DNA from: an uncultured Ruminococcus sp.
GTDB lineage: Bacteria; Bacillota; Clostridia; Oscillospirales; Ruminococcaceae
DNA: 24,693 bases
NCBI GenBank assembly: GCA_900545125.1
Contig: UQXS01000013.1
Location: 1-24,693, forward strand
Direction of reading: 5' to 3'
Made by a program: the position numbers and the translations under genes. The notes beneath the pieces are model-generated. The model ran no database searches. It was not told the DNA's origin and worked only from the letters and a program-made list of their open reading frames with translations. Each line of letters begins with the position of its first letter. The stretch's first letter is position 1. Of the stretch, positions 1 through 6,719 are shown in pieces.

Positions 1-1
1 A

Positions 2-742
2 TCCGACAGCGGCGGCAGGGAAATCAGTCTTACCGCAGAGCGCAGCGGTCATGAATTTACAGTATCGCTCAGACCGGTTTTTTCTGAAAAGAATAATATG
101 TGGCGTGGCGGTATGTGGGTTCGTGACAGCATAGCCGGAATAGGCACGATGACTTTTTTTAATAAGAAAACAGGAGAATTTGCAGGTCTCGGGCATCCGA
201 TATGCGATGCCGATACAGGAGAGATAGTGCCTGTTTATAGCGGCGAAGCAGTTCCCGTAGAGATAACCGAAGCCAAAAAGGGCGAAAGGGGAATTCCCGG
301 TGAACTCCGGGGAAGTTTTGCAAACGGAACATTCGGCGTTCTTGAACGCAACAACAGCTGCGGCGTATACGGCAGACTTACAGAGAGAGGTCTGGATGAG
401 CTCTGCCGTGATTCACAGGAATTCGTCATGGGATACCGCCAGGATATAACTACCGGAGAGGCGGAGATATATACTACTGTCAGCGGCAGCGCTCCGGAAA
501 GATATAAAATTGAAATAGAAAGCATAGATTTTAACAGCAAAGAATCTGCCAAAAATATGGTAATAAGAATAACCGACAAGCGGCTTATAAAATCATGCGG
601 AGGCATAGTGCAGGGTATGAGCGGAAGTCCTATAATACAGAACGATCGCCTTATAGGTGCTGTAACTCACGTATTTGTAGCTGATCCTACCAGGGGATAT
701 GCTATTTTTGCGGACAATATGGCAGAGTATCTTGAGGGATAA
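2..742 (+). CDS. spoIVB: SpoIVB serine peptidase (S55), C-terminal part
   Basis: This gene enters from the left edge; about 246 codons are visible in the open frame and the true start lies outside the window. The visible part is the S55 peptidase domain: a 'MWVRDSIAGIGTMTF' entry strand, 'GLGHPICD' carrying the probable catalytic His, and 'GMSGSPIIQ' carrying the probable catalytic Ser, followed by 'GAVTHVFVADPTRGY'. In sporulating Firmicutes SpoIVB is secreted from the forespore and cleaves SpoIVFA, releasing pro-sigma-K processing in the mother cell. The PDZ domain expected upstream is not in the window apart from its last residues. Usual neighbours are recN and spo0A, but here the next gene is a convergent HPr gene, so spo0A does not follow directly. 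The family call is strong; whether this strain sporulates cannot be told from here. Confidence 0.93.
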   Translation, partial: SDSGGREISLTAERSGHEFTVSLRPVFSEKNNMWRGGMWVRDSIAGIGTMTFFNKKTGEFAGLGHPICDADTGEIVPVYSGEAVPVEITEAKKGERGIPGELRGSFANGTFGVLERNNSCGVYGRLTERGLDELCRDSQEFVMGYRQDITTGEAEIYTTVSGSAPERYKIEIESIDFNSKESAKNMVIRITDKRLIKSCGGIVQGMSGSPIIQNDRLIGAVTHVFVADPTRGYAIFADNMAEYLEG

Positions 743-751
743 AAATAAAAT

Positions 752-776
752 CGGCAGTTACGAAATGTAACTGCCG
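752..776 (-). terminator. Intrinsic terminator, mainly for the HPr gene
   Basis: A perfect 10-bp inverted repeat (CGGCAGTTAC/GTAACTGCCG) with a 5-nt loop lies between the convergent spoIVB and HPr genes. On the minus strand the stem is followed by a T-rich run (ATTTTATTTTTAT), so it works best as the HPr terminator. On the plus strand the tail is weak (GAAATTTACC), although the stem could still help to end spoIVB transcripts. Confidence 0.8.
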
Positions 777-806
777 GAAATTTACCGGAAATTCCAAAAA
801 AGAAAT

Positions 807-1079
807 TTATCTGCTTTCCTCGCTGAAACCGCTGTCTACAAGCTCAACAAGTGCATCAACTGCGGCCTTTTCATCAGCACCGTCAGCGATAACTTTTACA
901 TTAGTTCCGCCTACGATACCAAGAGAAAGAATTCCGAGGAGGCTCTTGGCATTAACTCTGCGCTCTTCCTTTTCGATCCAGATGGATGACTTAAATTCAT
1001 TAGCCTTCTGAATGAAGAAGGTTGCAGGTCTTGCGTGAAGTCCTACCTGATTCTTAACCATTACTTCCTTGACAAACAT
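807..1079 (-). CDS. ptsH: Phosphocarrier protein HPr
   Basis: A 90-residue HPr. The phosphorylatable His15 is in 'GLHARPA' and the regulatory Ser46 is in 'NAKSLLGILSLGI', both at the canonical positions. HPr carries phosphate from enzyme I to sugar-specific EIIA domains. In Firmicutes, Ser46 phosphorylation by HPr kinase makes HPr a CcpA co-effector, so this copy should serve both transport and catabolite control. Having His15 argues against the paralogue Crh. The start ATG has an AGGAGA site 8 nt upstream (TAGGAGAGTTGTATTATG). The gene is monocistronic, not next to ptsI, with its own promoter at 1201-1229 and a terminator at 752-776. Confidence 0.95.
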   Translation of the reverse strand: MFVKEVMVKNQVGLHARPATFFIQKANEFKSSIWIEKEERRVNAKSLLGILSLGIVGGTNVKVIADGADEKAAVDALVELVDSGFSEESR

Positions 1080-1103
1080 AATACAACTCTCCTATTCTCT
1101 TAA

Positions 1104-1172
1104 ATTCAGCCCTCTCGATCTTCAGAAGCTGAATGCAAATACAGGCGGAGCCGCACTTTTTACAGAGTGCGG
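1104..1172 (-). promoter_or_regulatory. Structured 5' leader of the HPr gene
   Basis: The leader between the predicted transcription start (about 1194) and the HPr ATG holds two inverted repeats. One is CCGCACT/AGTGCGG (arms 1151-1157 and 1166-1172, 8-nt loop). The other is ATTCAGC/GCTGAAT (arms 1104-1110 and 1138-1144, 27-nt loop), close to the ribosome binding site. Neither has a U-run that would make it a terminator. I recognise no known riboswitch or protein-binding motif; a role in mRNA stability or translation is only a possibility. Confidence 0.35.
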
Positions 1173-1200
1173 ACAGCCTTTTATTTTCTTTGCTGATATC

Positions 1201-1229
1201 ATTATACATTCAAAATTTATTATAGTCAA
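1201..1229 (-). promoter_or_regulatory. Sigma-A promoter for ptsH
   Basis: On the minus strand TTGACT (1229-1224) is separated by 17 nt from a perfect TATAAT (1206-1201). It lies about 120 nt upstream of the HPr start in otherwise non-coding DNA and points toward the gene. Confidence 0.75.
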
Positions 1230-1279
1230 CGGCTTTTTTTTCAGAAATACTGATATTTTAATAAATTCTACATTTATAT

Positions 1280-1450
1280 AAAATCACGGCTTGATTTATC
1301 TCAATTGCTTGTTAATTATCACAACAAGGAAATGTTGATTTTAATTGGTAATGTTATATAATATTCCACCTTATAATATGTTGAATTCATCTAAAGGGAA
1401 AAAGTTATTTCATATATACCAATAGTAAATGATGTTTGTAATCAGAAATT
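1280..1450. other. AT-rich spacer between the ptsH promoter and the end of trmD
   Basis: This stretch has no credible ORF and no strong hairpin. It is clearly AT-richer than its flanks. A plus-strand match to a promoter (TTGATT, 16 nt, TATAAT at 1335-1362) points toward the ptsH promoter and no plus-strand gene follows, so I do not assign it a role. No obvious intrinsic terminator follows trmD here, and the usual downstream partner rplS is absent. Confidence 0.4.
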
Positions 1451-2176
1451 TCAGCTTTTTTTCTTCTTTTTTACCTTCGGAGGATTTTCCCTGATATATT
1501 TTTCGTAAAGATCCGGACGTCTTTCCGCCGTAATTTCAAGACTTTGTTCCTGACGCCATTTGCAGATATTCGCATGGTGTCCCGTGAGAAGCACCGGAGG
1601 AACTGCCATTCCCTCCCATATTTCCGGTCTTGTATAGTGCGGATATTCCAGCAGACCGCTGTATATGCTCTCTTCGGTAAAGCATACGTCGTCCGAAAGC
1701 ACTCCGGGACACATCCTTGCCACAGCGTCCGCAAGAGCCATTGCCGGAAGTTCGCCGCCGGTAAGGACATAGTCGCCAATAGAGATTTCCTCATCTACTA
1801 TTTTATCAATTACACGCTGGTCTACGCCCTCGTAGTGACCGCAGATTATAAGAATATTGTCCATTTTTGAAAGCTCAACAACTCTTTTCTGGTCGAGGAT
1901 CTTTCCTTTCGGGGACATATATATCGTGTGCGGAACTGCGCCCATTTCCTCGCAGACAGCCTTGTAACAGTTGTAGATCGGTTCGCACTGCATGACCATG
2001 CCCATTCCGCCGCCGTAGGGAGTATCATCCACACGGCGGTGCTTGTCCTGGGTATATTCACGTATCTGACGGCAGTGAACCTCTATTTTTCCGGCTTTTC
2101 GGGCACGTCCGATAATGCTTTCGCCCAGAACGGCTTCGCACATTTCAGGAAAAAGAGTGGCAATTTCTATTTTCAT
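1451..2176 (-). CDS. trmD: tRNA (guanine37-N1)-methyltransferase TrmD
   Basis: A 241-residue SPOUT-class enzyme that methylates N1 of G37 in tRNAs reading CNN codons and so prevents +1 frameshifting; it is essential in most bacteria. Diagnostic stretches are the N-terminal 'IEIATLFPEM', 'TPYGGGMGMVMQ' (the GGG(M/P)GM loop) and the trefoil-knot AdoMet site 'GDYVLTGGELPAM'. The C-terminus is lysine-rich (KVKKKKKS). Its ATG overlaps the rimM stop by 4 nt (ATGA), indicating translational coupling. In most Firmicutes the order is rpsP-KH-rimM-trmD-rplS. Only rimM-trmD is kept together here: rplS is not downstream, and restriction-modification genes take the place of rpsP/KH upstream. Confidence 0.97.
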   Translation of the reverse strand: MKIEIATLFPEMCEAVLGESIIGRARKAGKIEVHCRQIREYTQDKHRRVDDTPYGGGMGMVMQCEPIYNCYKAVCEEMGAVPHTIYMSPKGKILDQKRVVELSKMDNILIICGHYEGVDQRVIDKIVDEEISIGDYVLTGGELPAMALADAVARMCPGVLSDDVCFTEESIYSGLLEYPHYTRPEIWEGMAVPPVLLTGHHANICKWRQEQSLEITAERRPDLYEKYIRENPPKVKKKKKS

Positions 2177-2676
2177 TCAAAAAGTCCCTCCAGCGGACGT
2201 ATAGTCATGACATTGCCGTCAACGTCGGTCGAGATAACAACTTCGGGGATTGCCGGAATGAGATATTCCCTGTCCGTGCCGCTGATTACATAAACGTCGT
2301 TTGCTCCGGTCTGCATGACATCAGCAATCTTTCCGTAAACGAAATCGGTATCAACGTCATGAACTTCCATGCCGATAAGATCCTGAATAAAGTAGGTATC
2401 TTCATCAAGTTCGAGATCGTCACGGTGCATATAGAGGAGCTTATTCCGCAGCTTTGATGCCTCCTCCGGAGTATCCACGCCCTCTAATTTTGCGATAACC
2501 ATGCCTTTGAATGCACGTGAACGTTCGACAGCGATTTCTTCATGATTTTTCCCGATAAACAGCCTGTCGAATTCACACAGAAGCTCCGGATAGTCCGTGT
2601 ATGGCATTATCTTGACCTCACCTCTTATTCCGTGAGTCGTGACAATTTTTCCGGCTTCGAGATATTGTTTTTTCAT
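2173..2676 (-). CDS. rimM: Ribosome maturation factor RimM
   Basis: A 167-residue 30S maturation factor that binds S19 and assists 16S 3'-domain (head) assembly. It has the N-terminal beta-barrel starting 'YLEAGKIVTTHGIRGEVKI' and a C-terminal PRC-barrel around 'LIGMEVHDVDTDFVYGKI' and 'YLIPAIPEVV'; its length is normal. It overlaps trmD by 4 nt. Its start lies only 22 nt after the stop of the upstream methyltransferase gene, with a weak ribosome site (AAAGGCAGG). Since no clear promoter is visible in that gap, rimM-trmD is probably read partly from the restriction-modification promoter or from a promoter hidden in the methyltransferase gene. Confidence 0.95.
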   Translation of the reverse strand: MKKQYLEAGKIVTTHGIRGEVKIMPYTDYPELLCEFDRLFIGKNHEEIAVERSRAFKGMVIAKLEGVDTPEEASKLRNKLLYMHRDDLELDEDTYFIQDLIGMEVHDVDTDFVYGKIADVMQTGANDVYVISGTDREYLIPAIPEVVISTDVDGNVMTIRPLEGLFE

Positions 2677-2698
2677 ATTTGCCTGCCTTTTTTGAATA

Positions 2699-3340
2699 CT
2701 ATTTATTTTCTGATGCTATGGTATGATTGGCATAAGTATCCCAATCAGGCTCATAATATTCATTCGCCTGATTTCCCCACATATCCCAATCAACTCTATT
2801 GCCACGAGCAAACATTTCCAGTCGAGGACCTTGTGAGCATGCCTCTATCAAACTAACGAATTCATCAGGTTTTCTACTGTGTTCACGTTTCATTGTTCTT
2901 AGAAGGTTTACCTGTGATCTTCCTGGTTGTAAGGTTCTGTTTTTATCTCCCTTAATTCCAAATAACAATATTTCTGTTACATTACGAAAGTAGAAACCCA
3001 CACCTCTGCCGTCTGGTTGACCATCTTTGCGTACTTTTTCCCAAATTAAATTTGTTTTATATTCAAATCCCCATGCTTTCATTACGTCAAGCCCTTCAGG
3101 TAAAAGAGCGTTTGGCACCCATAAGTAAAGGTGACTTTTTTCATCTGAAATATCAGATACCGGCAATGCCATTATTTCATTTAAAGTCATTGTAGAATAT
3201 CTATTAAGCCGTTTATGTTCAGGTGCTACTTTTCCCGTTCTGTTTTGAAACTGCCATGGTGGATCAGCATATATGGTCTTATATTTTTTTCCGTTAGTAA
3301 ACTCTCTGAAATTTTCAATCGTTTCTTTTAATGTATTCAT
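2699..3340 (-). CDS. MT-A70 family adenine-N6 DNA methyltransferase
   Basis: A 213-residue adenine methyltransferase of the MT-A70 (beta-class, circularly arranged) family. The catalytic motif is DPPW at residues 26-29 ('IYADPPWQF'), followed by 'HLYLWVPNALLPEGLDVMKAWGF' split around the AdoMet fold and by 'GPRLEMFARG' near the C-terminus, the usual end of this family. Its start codon shares one base with the stop of the upstream endonuclease gene (TAATG), with GAGGG 9 nt upstream, so the pair is coupled. Pairing with a BglII-like nuclease says its job is host protection at the same site. The gene is AT-rich compared with rimM, trmD and purB, which suggests horizontal acquisition. The recognition sequence cannot be read from the gene. 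Confidence 0.9.
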   Translation of the reverse strand: MNTLKETIENFREFTNGKKYKTIYADPPWQFQNRTGKVAPEHKRLNRYSTMTLNEIMALPVSDISDEKSHLYLWVPNALLPEGLDVMKAWGFEYKTNLIWEKVRKDGQPDGRGVGFYFRNVTEILLFGIKGDKNRTLQPGRSQVNLLRTMKREHSRKPDEFVSLIEACSQGPRLEMFARGNRVDWDMWGNQANEYYEPDWDTYANHTIASENK

Positions 3341-3987
3341 TATTCATAACCCTCAATACAAGATTTTTTTATACCAACAGCCAATATAGGACATCCACCA
3401 TTCCTTCTTGAATCTAATCTATATGTTAGTTTTCCCATCCAGGTAGTTGAAGCTCCATATTTTGTAATTATATCTATTTTACGAAAAATGTCGTTTAATT
3501 CTTCTGAACGAGTAACGATTATACCAACATCAATAATACCGCAATCAAAATATGTTCGCATAGCTAACAGATCACGATCAAACGTTTGATCTTTACTATT
3601 CCATTCAAGATCAAATGCAACTTTATTTTTCAGAAAGTCTATATTATGTCCATCAATATAGCCTTCAATCATTTTTTCTTCAAAAGGTTCATTAGAGAAC
3701 CTTCCTCTGCGCTGAACAGTCTTTCTTGGATACATTTTAACAAGAAGATCACCAGTTATTCGTATTTCCCGCCATCCAAAAGGATAAAGTATATCATCAA
3801 ATTTCTTAGGTATTGGACTTTCGTTACCTCCTGCTTTTTTTAAATCATCAACAGTAATTACAAAGTTTTTAAGACATTGCTGTATTTCACACCATTCATT
3901 TGGAAACGCATCCGAAAGTATTTCTAACGCGTGTCCATAATTATAAAATTCAAATTTATTCGTTAATTCTTCCGGAATTGCTTTCAA
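3340..3987 (-). CDS. BglII/BstYI-like type II restriction endonuclease
   Basis: A 215-residue protein related to the BglII/BstYI group of PD-(D/E)XK endonucleases. The most telling stretch is 'VAFDLEWNSKDQTFDRDL' at about 123-140, followed by 'CGIIDVGIIVTRS'; D117, D126 and E128 fit the spacing of the acidic metal ligands of this group. Known members cut GATC-centred sites (AGATCT, RGATCY), but specificity here is inference. The start is TTG at 3987-3985: AAAGGCGG lies 9 nt upstream and the next in-frame Met is about 85 codons in, which would remove a third of the protein. It is coupled to the methyltransferase downstream. Base composition is AT-rich like its partner. Family call fairly strong. 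Confidence 0.85.
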   Translation of the reverse strand: MKAIPEELTNKFEFYNYGHALEILSDAFPNEWCEIQQCLKNFVITVDDLKKAGGNESPIPKKFDDILYPFGWREIRITGDLLVKMYPRKTVQRRGRFSNEPFEEKMIEGYIDGHNIDFLKNKVAFDLEWNSKDQTFDRDLLAMRTYFDCGIIDVGIIVTRSEELNDIFRKIDIITKYGASTTWMGKLTYRLDSRRNGGCPILAVGIKKSCIEGYE

Positions 3988-4010
3988 TGAATAATCCGCC
4001 TTTCAATGTT

Positions 4011-4055
4011 TATGGTTTATGATATTTATTCGATAATTATTTATGTTTCATAAAC
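4011..4055 (-). promoter_or_regulatory. Repeat-rich upstream region of the restriction-modification pair
   Basis: The AT-rich gap between purB and the endonuclease gene contains several copies of CATAAA(C/T) in both orientations, including an 8-bp inverted repeat GTTTATGA/TCATAAAC (4015-4022 and 4048-4055). It must hold the promoter for the RM pair, although no good -35/-10 pair stands out. The repeated motif could be an operator; no controller (C) protein gene is present beside it, so this is speculative. Confidence 0.3.
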
Positions 4056-4070
4056 AAAATCAGTGCTTCC

Positions 4071-5510
4071 TTAGTTCTTCATCTCAAAGTTTTCGCCGAG
4101 AACATCCTTGTTGGCTTCAAGAACGGGATTTATAAAATCGCTGAGGAATTCGTCAACCTGCTGAGAGCTTCTTCCGGTGTAGTTTTCCGGCTTGAGAACA
4201 GCTTCAAGTTCTTCCTTTGTGACCATGAACATGGGATCGGCTTCGATAAGCTCGCAAAGGTTATTGTCCTTTCCGTAAACCTTTACCTGTTCGCCTGCAA
4301 TCATGGAGTAGTCCATAATGCGGTCGTGAAGTTCCTGACGGTTTCCGCCCTTTTTAACGGCATCCATCATGATATTTTCGCTTGCCATGAACGGAAGCTC
4401 AGCCATAACACGTCTGCGGATTATCTCAGGATAAACCACAAGACCGTTTGTAACGTTCATCATGATGTTGAGGATAGCATCAACGCCGAGGAAAGCCTCT
4501 GCTACGCTTATTCTTTTGTTTGCGGAGTCATCGAGGGTTCTCTCGAACCACTGTGTTCCGGCTGTGAAAGCAGGATTCAGGCTGTCTATCATAACGTATC
4601 TTGCCAGTGAAGTGATACGCTCGCATCTCATGGGATTGCGCTTGTAAGCCATAGCGGATGAACCTATCTGTTTCTTTTCACGGGGTTCTTCCATTTCCTT
4701 GAAGCTCTGGAGAATACGCATATCGTTGGAGAACTTGCTTGCCGACTGTGCGATTCCGCTGAGAACGGCAAGTACCTGAGAATCGACCTTTCTGGAGTAT
4801 GTCTGACCTGAAACGGGAACAACGCTGTCAAATCCCATTTCTTCGGCTATCATTCTTTCGAGTTCCTTGATTTTTGCGGTATCGCCCTCGAAAAGTTCCA
4901 TAAATGAAGCCTGAGTGCCTGTTGTTCCCTTTGAGCCAAGGAGTCTGAGGGTAGAAATTCTGTATTCAAGATCGTTGAAATCCATCAGCAGTTCGTTGAG
5001 CCAGAGGGTTGCTCTCTTGCCGACGGTAGTAAGCTGTGCCGGCTGAAGATGAGTATAGGCGAGACATGGCATATCCTTGTACTCATTGGCGAACTTTGCC
5101 AGATTGTTCATAACATTGATAAGCTTTCTGCGGATAACGTTGAGGGCATCACGCATGATGATAACGTCGGTATTGTCGCCGACATAGCAGGATGTAGCTC
5201 CAAGGTGAATAATTCCGGCGGCATCCGGGCAAACTTGTCCGTAGGCGTAGACGTGGGACATTACGTCGTGGCGGCTGATTTTTTCCCTTTCTTCGGCGAC
5301 TTTATAGTCAATATCGTTTATATGCTCTTCAAGCTGTTTTACCTGAGCTTCGGTAACCGGAAGTCCGAGTTTCATTTCGGCTCTTGCCAGAGCGACCCAG
5401 AGTTTTCTCCAGGTAGTGAATTTTTTATCGGCAGAGAAAATGTACTGCATTTCCTCGCTGGCGTATCGTGTGCAGAATGGGCTTTCATAGCTGTTTGTAT
5501 TTCCGCTCAT
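4071..5510 (-). CDS. purB: Adenylosuccinate lyase
   Basis: A 479-residue member of the fumarase/aspartase superfamily. PurB removes fumarate twice in purine synthesis, from SAICAR and from adenylosuccinate. The superfamily signature loop is seen as 'GSSAMAYKRNPMRCE' and the other active-site blocks as 'TSCYVGDNTDV' and 'YTHLQPAQLTT', with the His of the second region in 'SRHDVMSHVYA'. Length fits the slightly long PurB group. It starts at an ATG preceded by AAAGGAGATC and is driven by a consensus promoter at 5543-5571. It is transcribed alone, not with other pur genes. Confidence 0.97.
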   Translation of the reverse strand: MSGNTNSYESPFCTRYASEEMQYIFSADKKFTTWRKLWVALARAEMKLGLPVTEAQVKQLEEHINDIDYKVAEEREKISRHDVMSHVYAYGQVCPDAAGIIHLGATSCYVGDNTDVIIMRDALNVIRRKLINVMNNLAKFANEYKDMPCLAYTHLQPAQLTTVGKRATLWLNELLMDFNDLEYRISTLRLLGSKGTTGTQASFMELFEGDTAKIKELERMIAEEMGFDSVVPVSGQTYSRKVDSQVLAVLSGIAQSASKFSNDMRILQSFKEMEEPREKKQIGSSAMAYKRNPMRCERITSLARYVMIDSLNPAFTAGTQWFERTLDDSANKRISVAEAFLGVDAILNIMMNVTNGLVVYPEIIRRRVMAELPFMASENIMMDAVKKGGNRQELHDRIMDYSMIAGEQVKVYGKDNNLCELIEADPMFMVTKEELEAVLKPENYTGRSSQQVDEFLSDFINPVLEANKDVLGENFEMKN

Positions 5511-5542
5511 AATTATGATCTCCTTTTGTTTAAGATTATTTT

Positions 5543-5571
5543 ATTATATCATTTTTTGCGATATATGTCAA
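5543..5571 (-). promoter_or_regulatory. Sigma-A promoter for purB
   Basis: A perfect TTGACA (5571-5566) and a perfect TATAAT (5548-5543) are 17 nt apart on the minus strand, 33 nt upstream of the purB ATG. It lies just downstream of the terminator of the preceding dockerin gene. Confidence 0.88.
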
Positions 5572-5578
5572 TACAGAT

Positions 5579-5606
5579 AAAAAAACGGCGCCTGAAAAAA
5601 CGCCGC
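5579..5606 (-). terminator. Intrinsic terminator of the dockerin cluster
   Basis: On the minus strand a GC stem (CGGCG/CGCCG, 10-nt loop) is followed directly by seven Ts. It begins 15 nt after the stop of the last dockerin gene and separates the cluster from the purB promoter. Confidence 0.78.
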
Positions 5607-5620
5607 TTTTCGTGTAGGAA

Positions 5621-6658
5621 TTATTCAAGGTTAAGAAGTTTTTTCTGAACTGCAAGAGCATCACTATTAGTTAAGCCGTCGTAGTTTCCGGAGATGTCAG
5701 CGTTGAACTTGCCCTGCGGTGTAAGAACATATTCGTTGGGGTAACAGACAGCCTCCATTAGTGACACTGCATCGGAAAGCGAAAATATTCCATCATTGTT
5801 TGCATCACCTTCGATGTTGTTTTGGAGGTCGATCGTTATATCCTCAGATAATAACTCAACCGTATCAAGATACTCGATATTTGGATAGATATTCAGATCA
5901 CTGTAAATCATTTTTGCAAGATTATAACGCTCGGCAATTGTAATTTCTTCATCCGGAACAACATAGAAAGTTCTGCCTTTTGGATTTTCATCAATATGAC
6001 ACGGCAGATTGTTATCAGTGATATAATTTGTAATTAATTTCAGATTATTAACACCATTTTCCCTTATGTCATATACGGTAATAAAGGTTGATGCTGATTC
6101 TTCATACGTAACAGGTACCATTGTGTAGTTAAATTCCTGCACTTCCCCGACGCTGTCAAGTAAGTCCTTGACCCTGTGCACCTGTTCGTATGTTAAATCC
6201 TTTTTTCTTGCTTCGTCGTAAGAGATACGACCGTCAAACCCTGCTATATATAATTCCCAGTAATCATTTGCTTCTGTAAAGGAGTTAAAACGGATTTTTT
6301 CCGCATCGGGACATATTTCGGCAAGAGACTTTCCAAAAGCATCACTGTCAATATTACCGTATATGTTTGCTCTGATGCTGTCAGCTCGTTGACCGGGTAT
6401 AGAACAAATGACATATCCTATATGTTCATCATCGTAACCGGTTTCTGTGATGTACATTCTCCGATTCTGATATGTCTCGTTATCGTTTCTGCATAAAAAA
6501 CCGTCATTGGGAGGAATCATATATGAATTCTCCAATATGCTGTCCATGTATGTTTTATCATTAAAATAAACCACCGCATGAGCAGACACGGAAGAAATCG
6601 TTCCTAATGTAGCTATGGAAACGATAAATGAGACTAAAAAATTTCTATGTTTTTTCAT
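5621..6658 (-). CDS. Secreted dockerin protein, paralogue 1
   Basis: A 345-residue exported protein. A signal peptide covers about residues 1-27 (KKHRN, hydrophobic core, 'SVSAHA' cleavage region). A C-terminal dockerin begins at 'GDANNDGIFSLSDAV' (residue 284); its second repeat 'GNYDGLTNSDALAVQKK' is of the type found in Ruminococcus flavefaciens-like cellulosomes, so the protein should bind a scaffoldin cohesin outside the cell. Residues 28-283 match no family I recognise. They share a pattern with paralogue 2 ('AEICPDAE.IR', 'RKKD.T.EQ', 'DL...P.I..LD'), which reads like two alpha/beta units. The last 103 bp are identical to paralogue 2. The ATG lacks a ribosome site: only TATTAAATAAAC precedes it, so translation may be weak or coupled. 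Its function is unknown. Confidence 0.85.
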   Translation of the reverse strand: MKKHRNFLVSFIVSIATLGTISSVSAHAVVYFNDKTYMDSILENSYMIPPNDGFLCRNDNETYQNRRMYITETGYDDEHIGYVICSIPGQRADSIRANIYGNIDSDAFGKSLAEICPDAEKIRFNSFTEANDYWELYIAGFDGRISYDEARKKDLTYEQVHRVKDLLDSVGEVQEFNYTMVPVTYEESASTFITVYDIRENGVNNLKLITNYITDNNLPCHIDENPKGRTFYVVPDEEITIAERYNLAKMIYSDLNIYPNIEYLDTVELLSEDITIDLQNNIEGDANNDGIFSLSDAVSLMEAVCYPNEYVLTPQGKFNADISGNYDGLTNSDALAVQKKLLNLE

Positions 6659-6664
6659 GTTTAT

Positions 6665-6718
6665 TTAATATTCAATATTGGGGTTGCTGTTGTAAAATTT
6701 GAGAATGTCAGTGTGGAT
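6665..6718 (-). pseudogene. Relic of the 3' end of a second dockerin-protease gene
   Basis: Between the two dockerin paralogues the minus strand reads IHTDILKFYNSNPNIEY followed by a TAA stop. The intact protease at 7808-8929 ends INPDILKFYNGNPNIEY. The match starts immediately at the stop of paralogue 2 and ends just before the ATG of paralogue 1, where the intact protease also directly precedes paralogue 2. This is the tail of a deleted protease copy. Confidence 0.85.
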
Positions 6719-6719
6719 A

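Noticed and set aside
1335..1362. TTGATT-16-TATAAT promoter match on the plus strand
   Set aside because: No plus-strand gene or terminator-ended small RNA follows; chance matches are frequent in this AT-rich stretch.
5049..5648. Long plus-strand open frame (199 codons) opposite purB
   Set aside because: It is antisense to a certain gene, has no ribosome site and no family resemblance. The same holds for the other long opposite-strand frames over metH, pheA, ruvB and the mutase-like gene.
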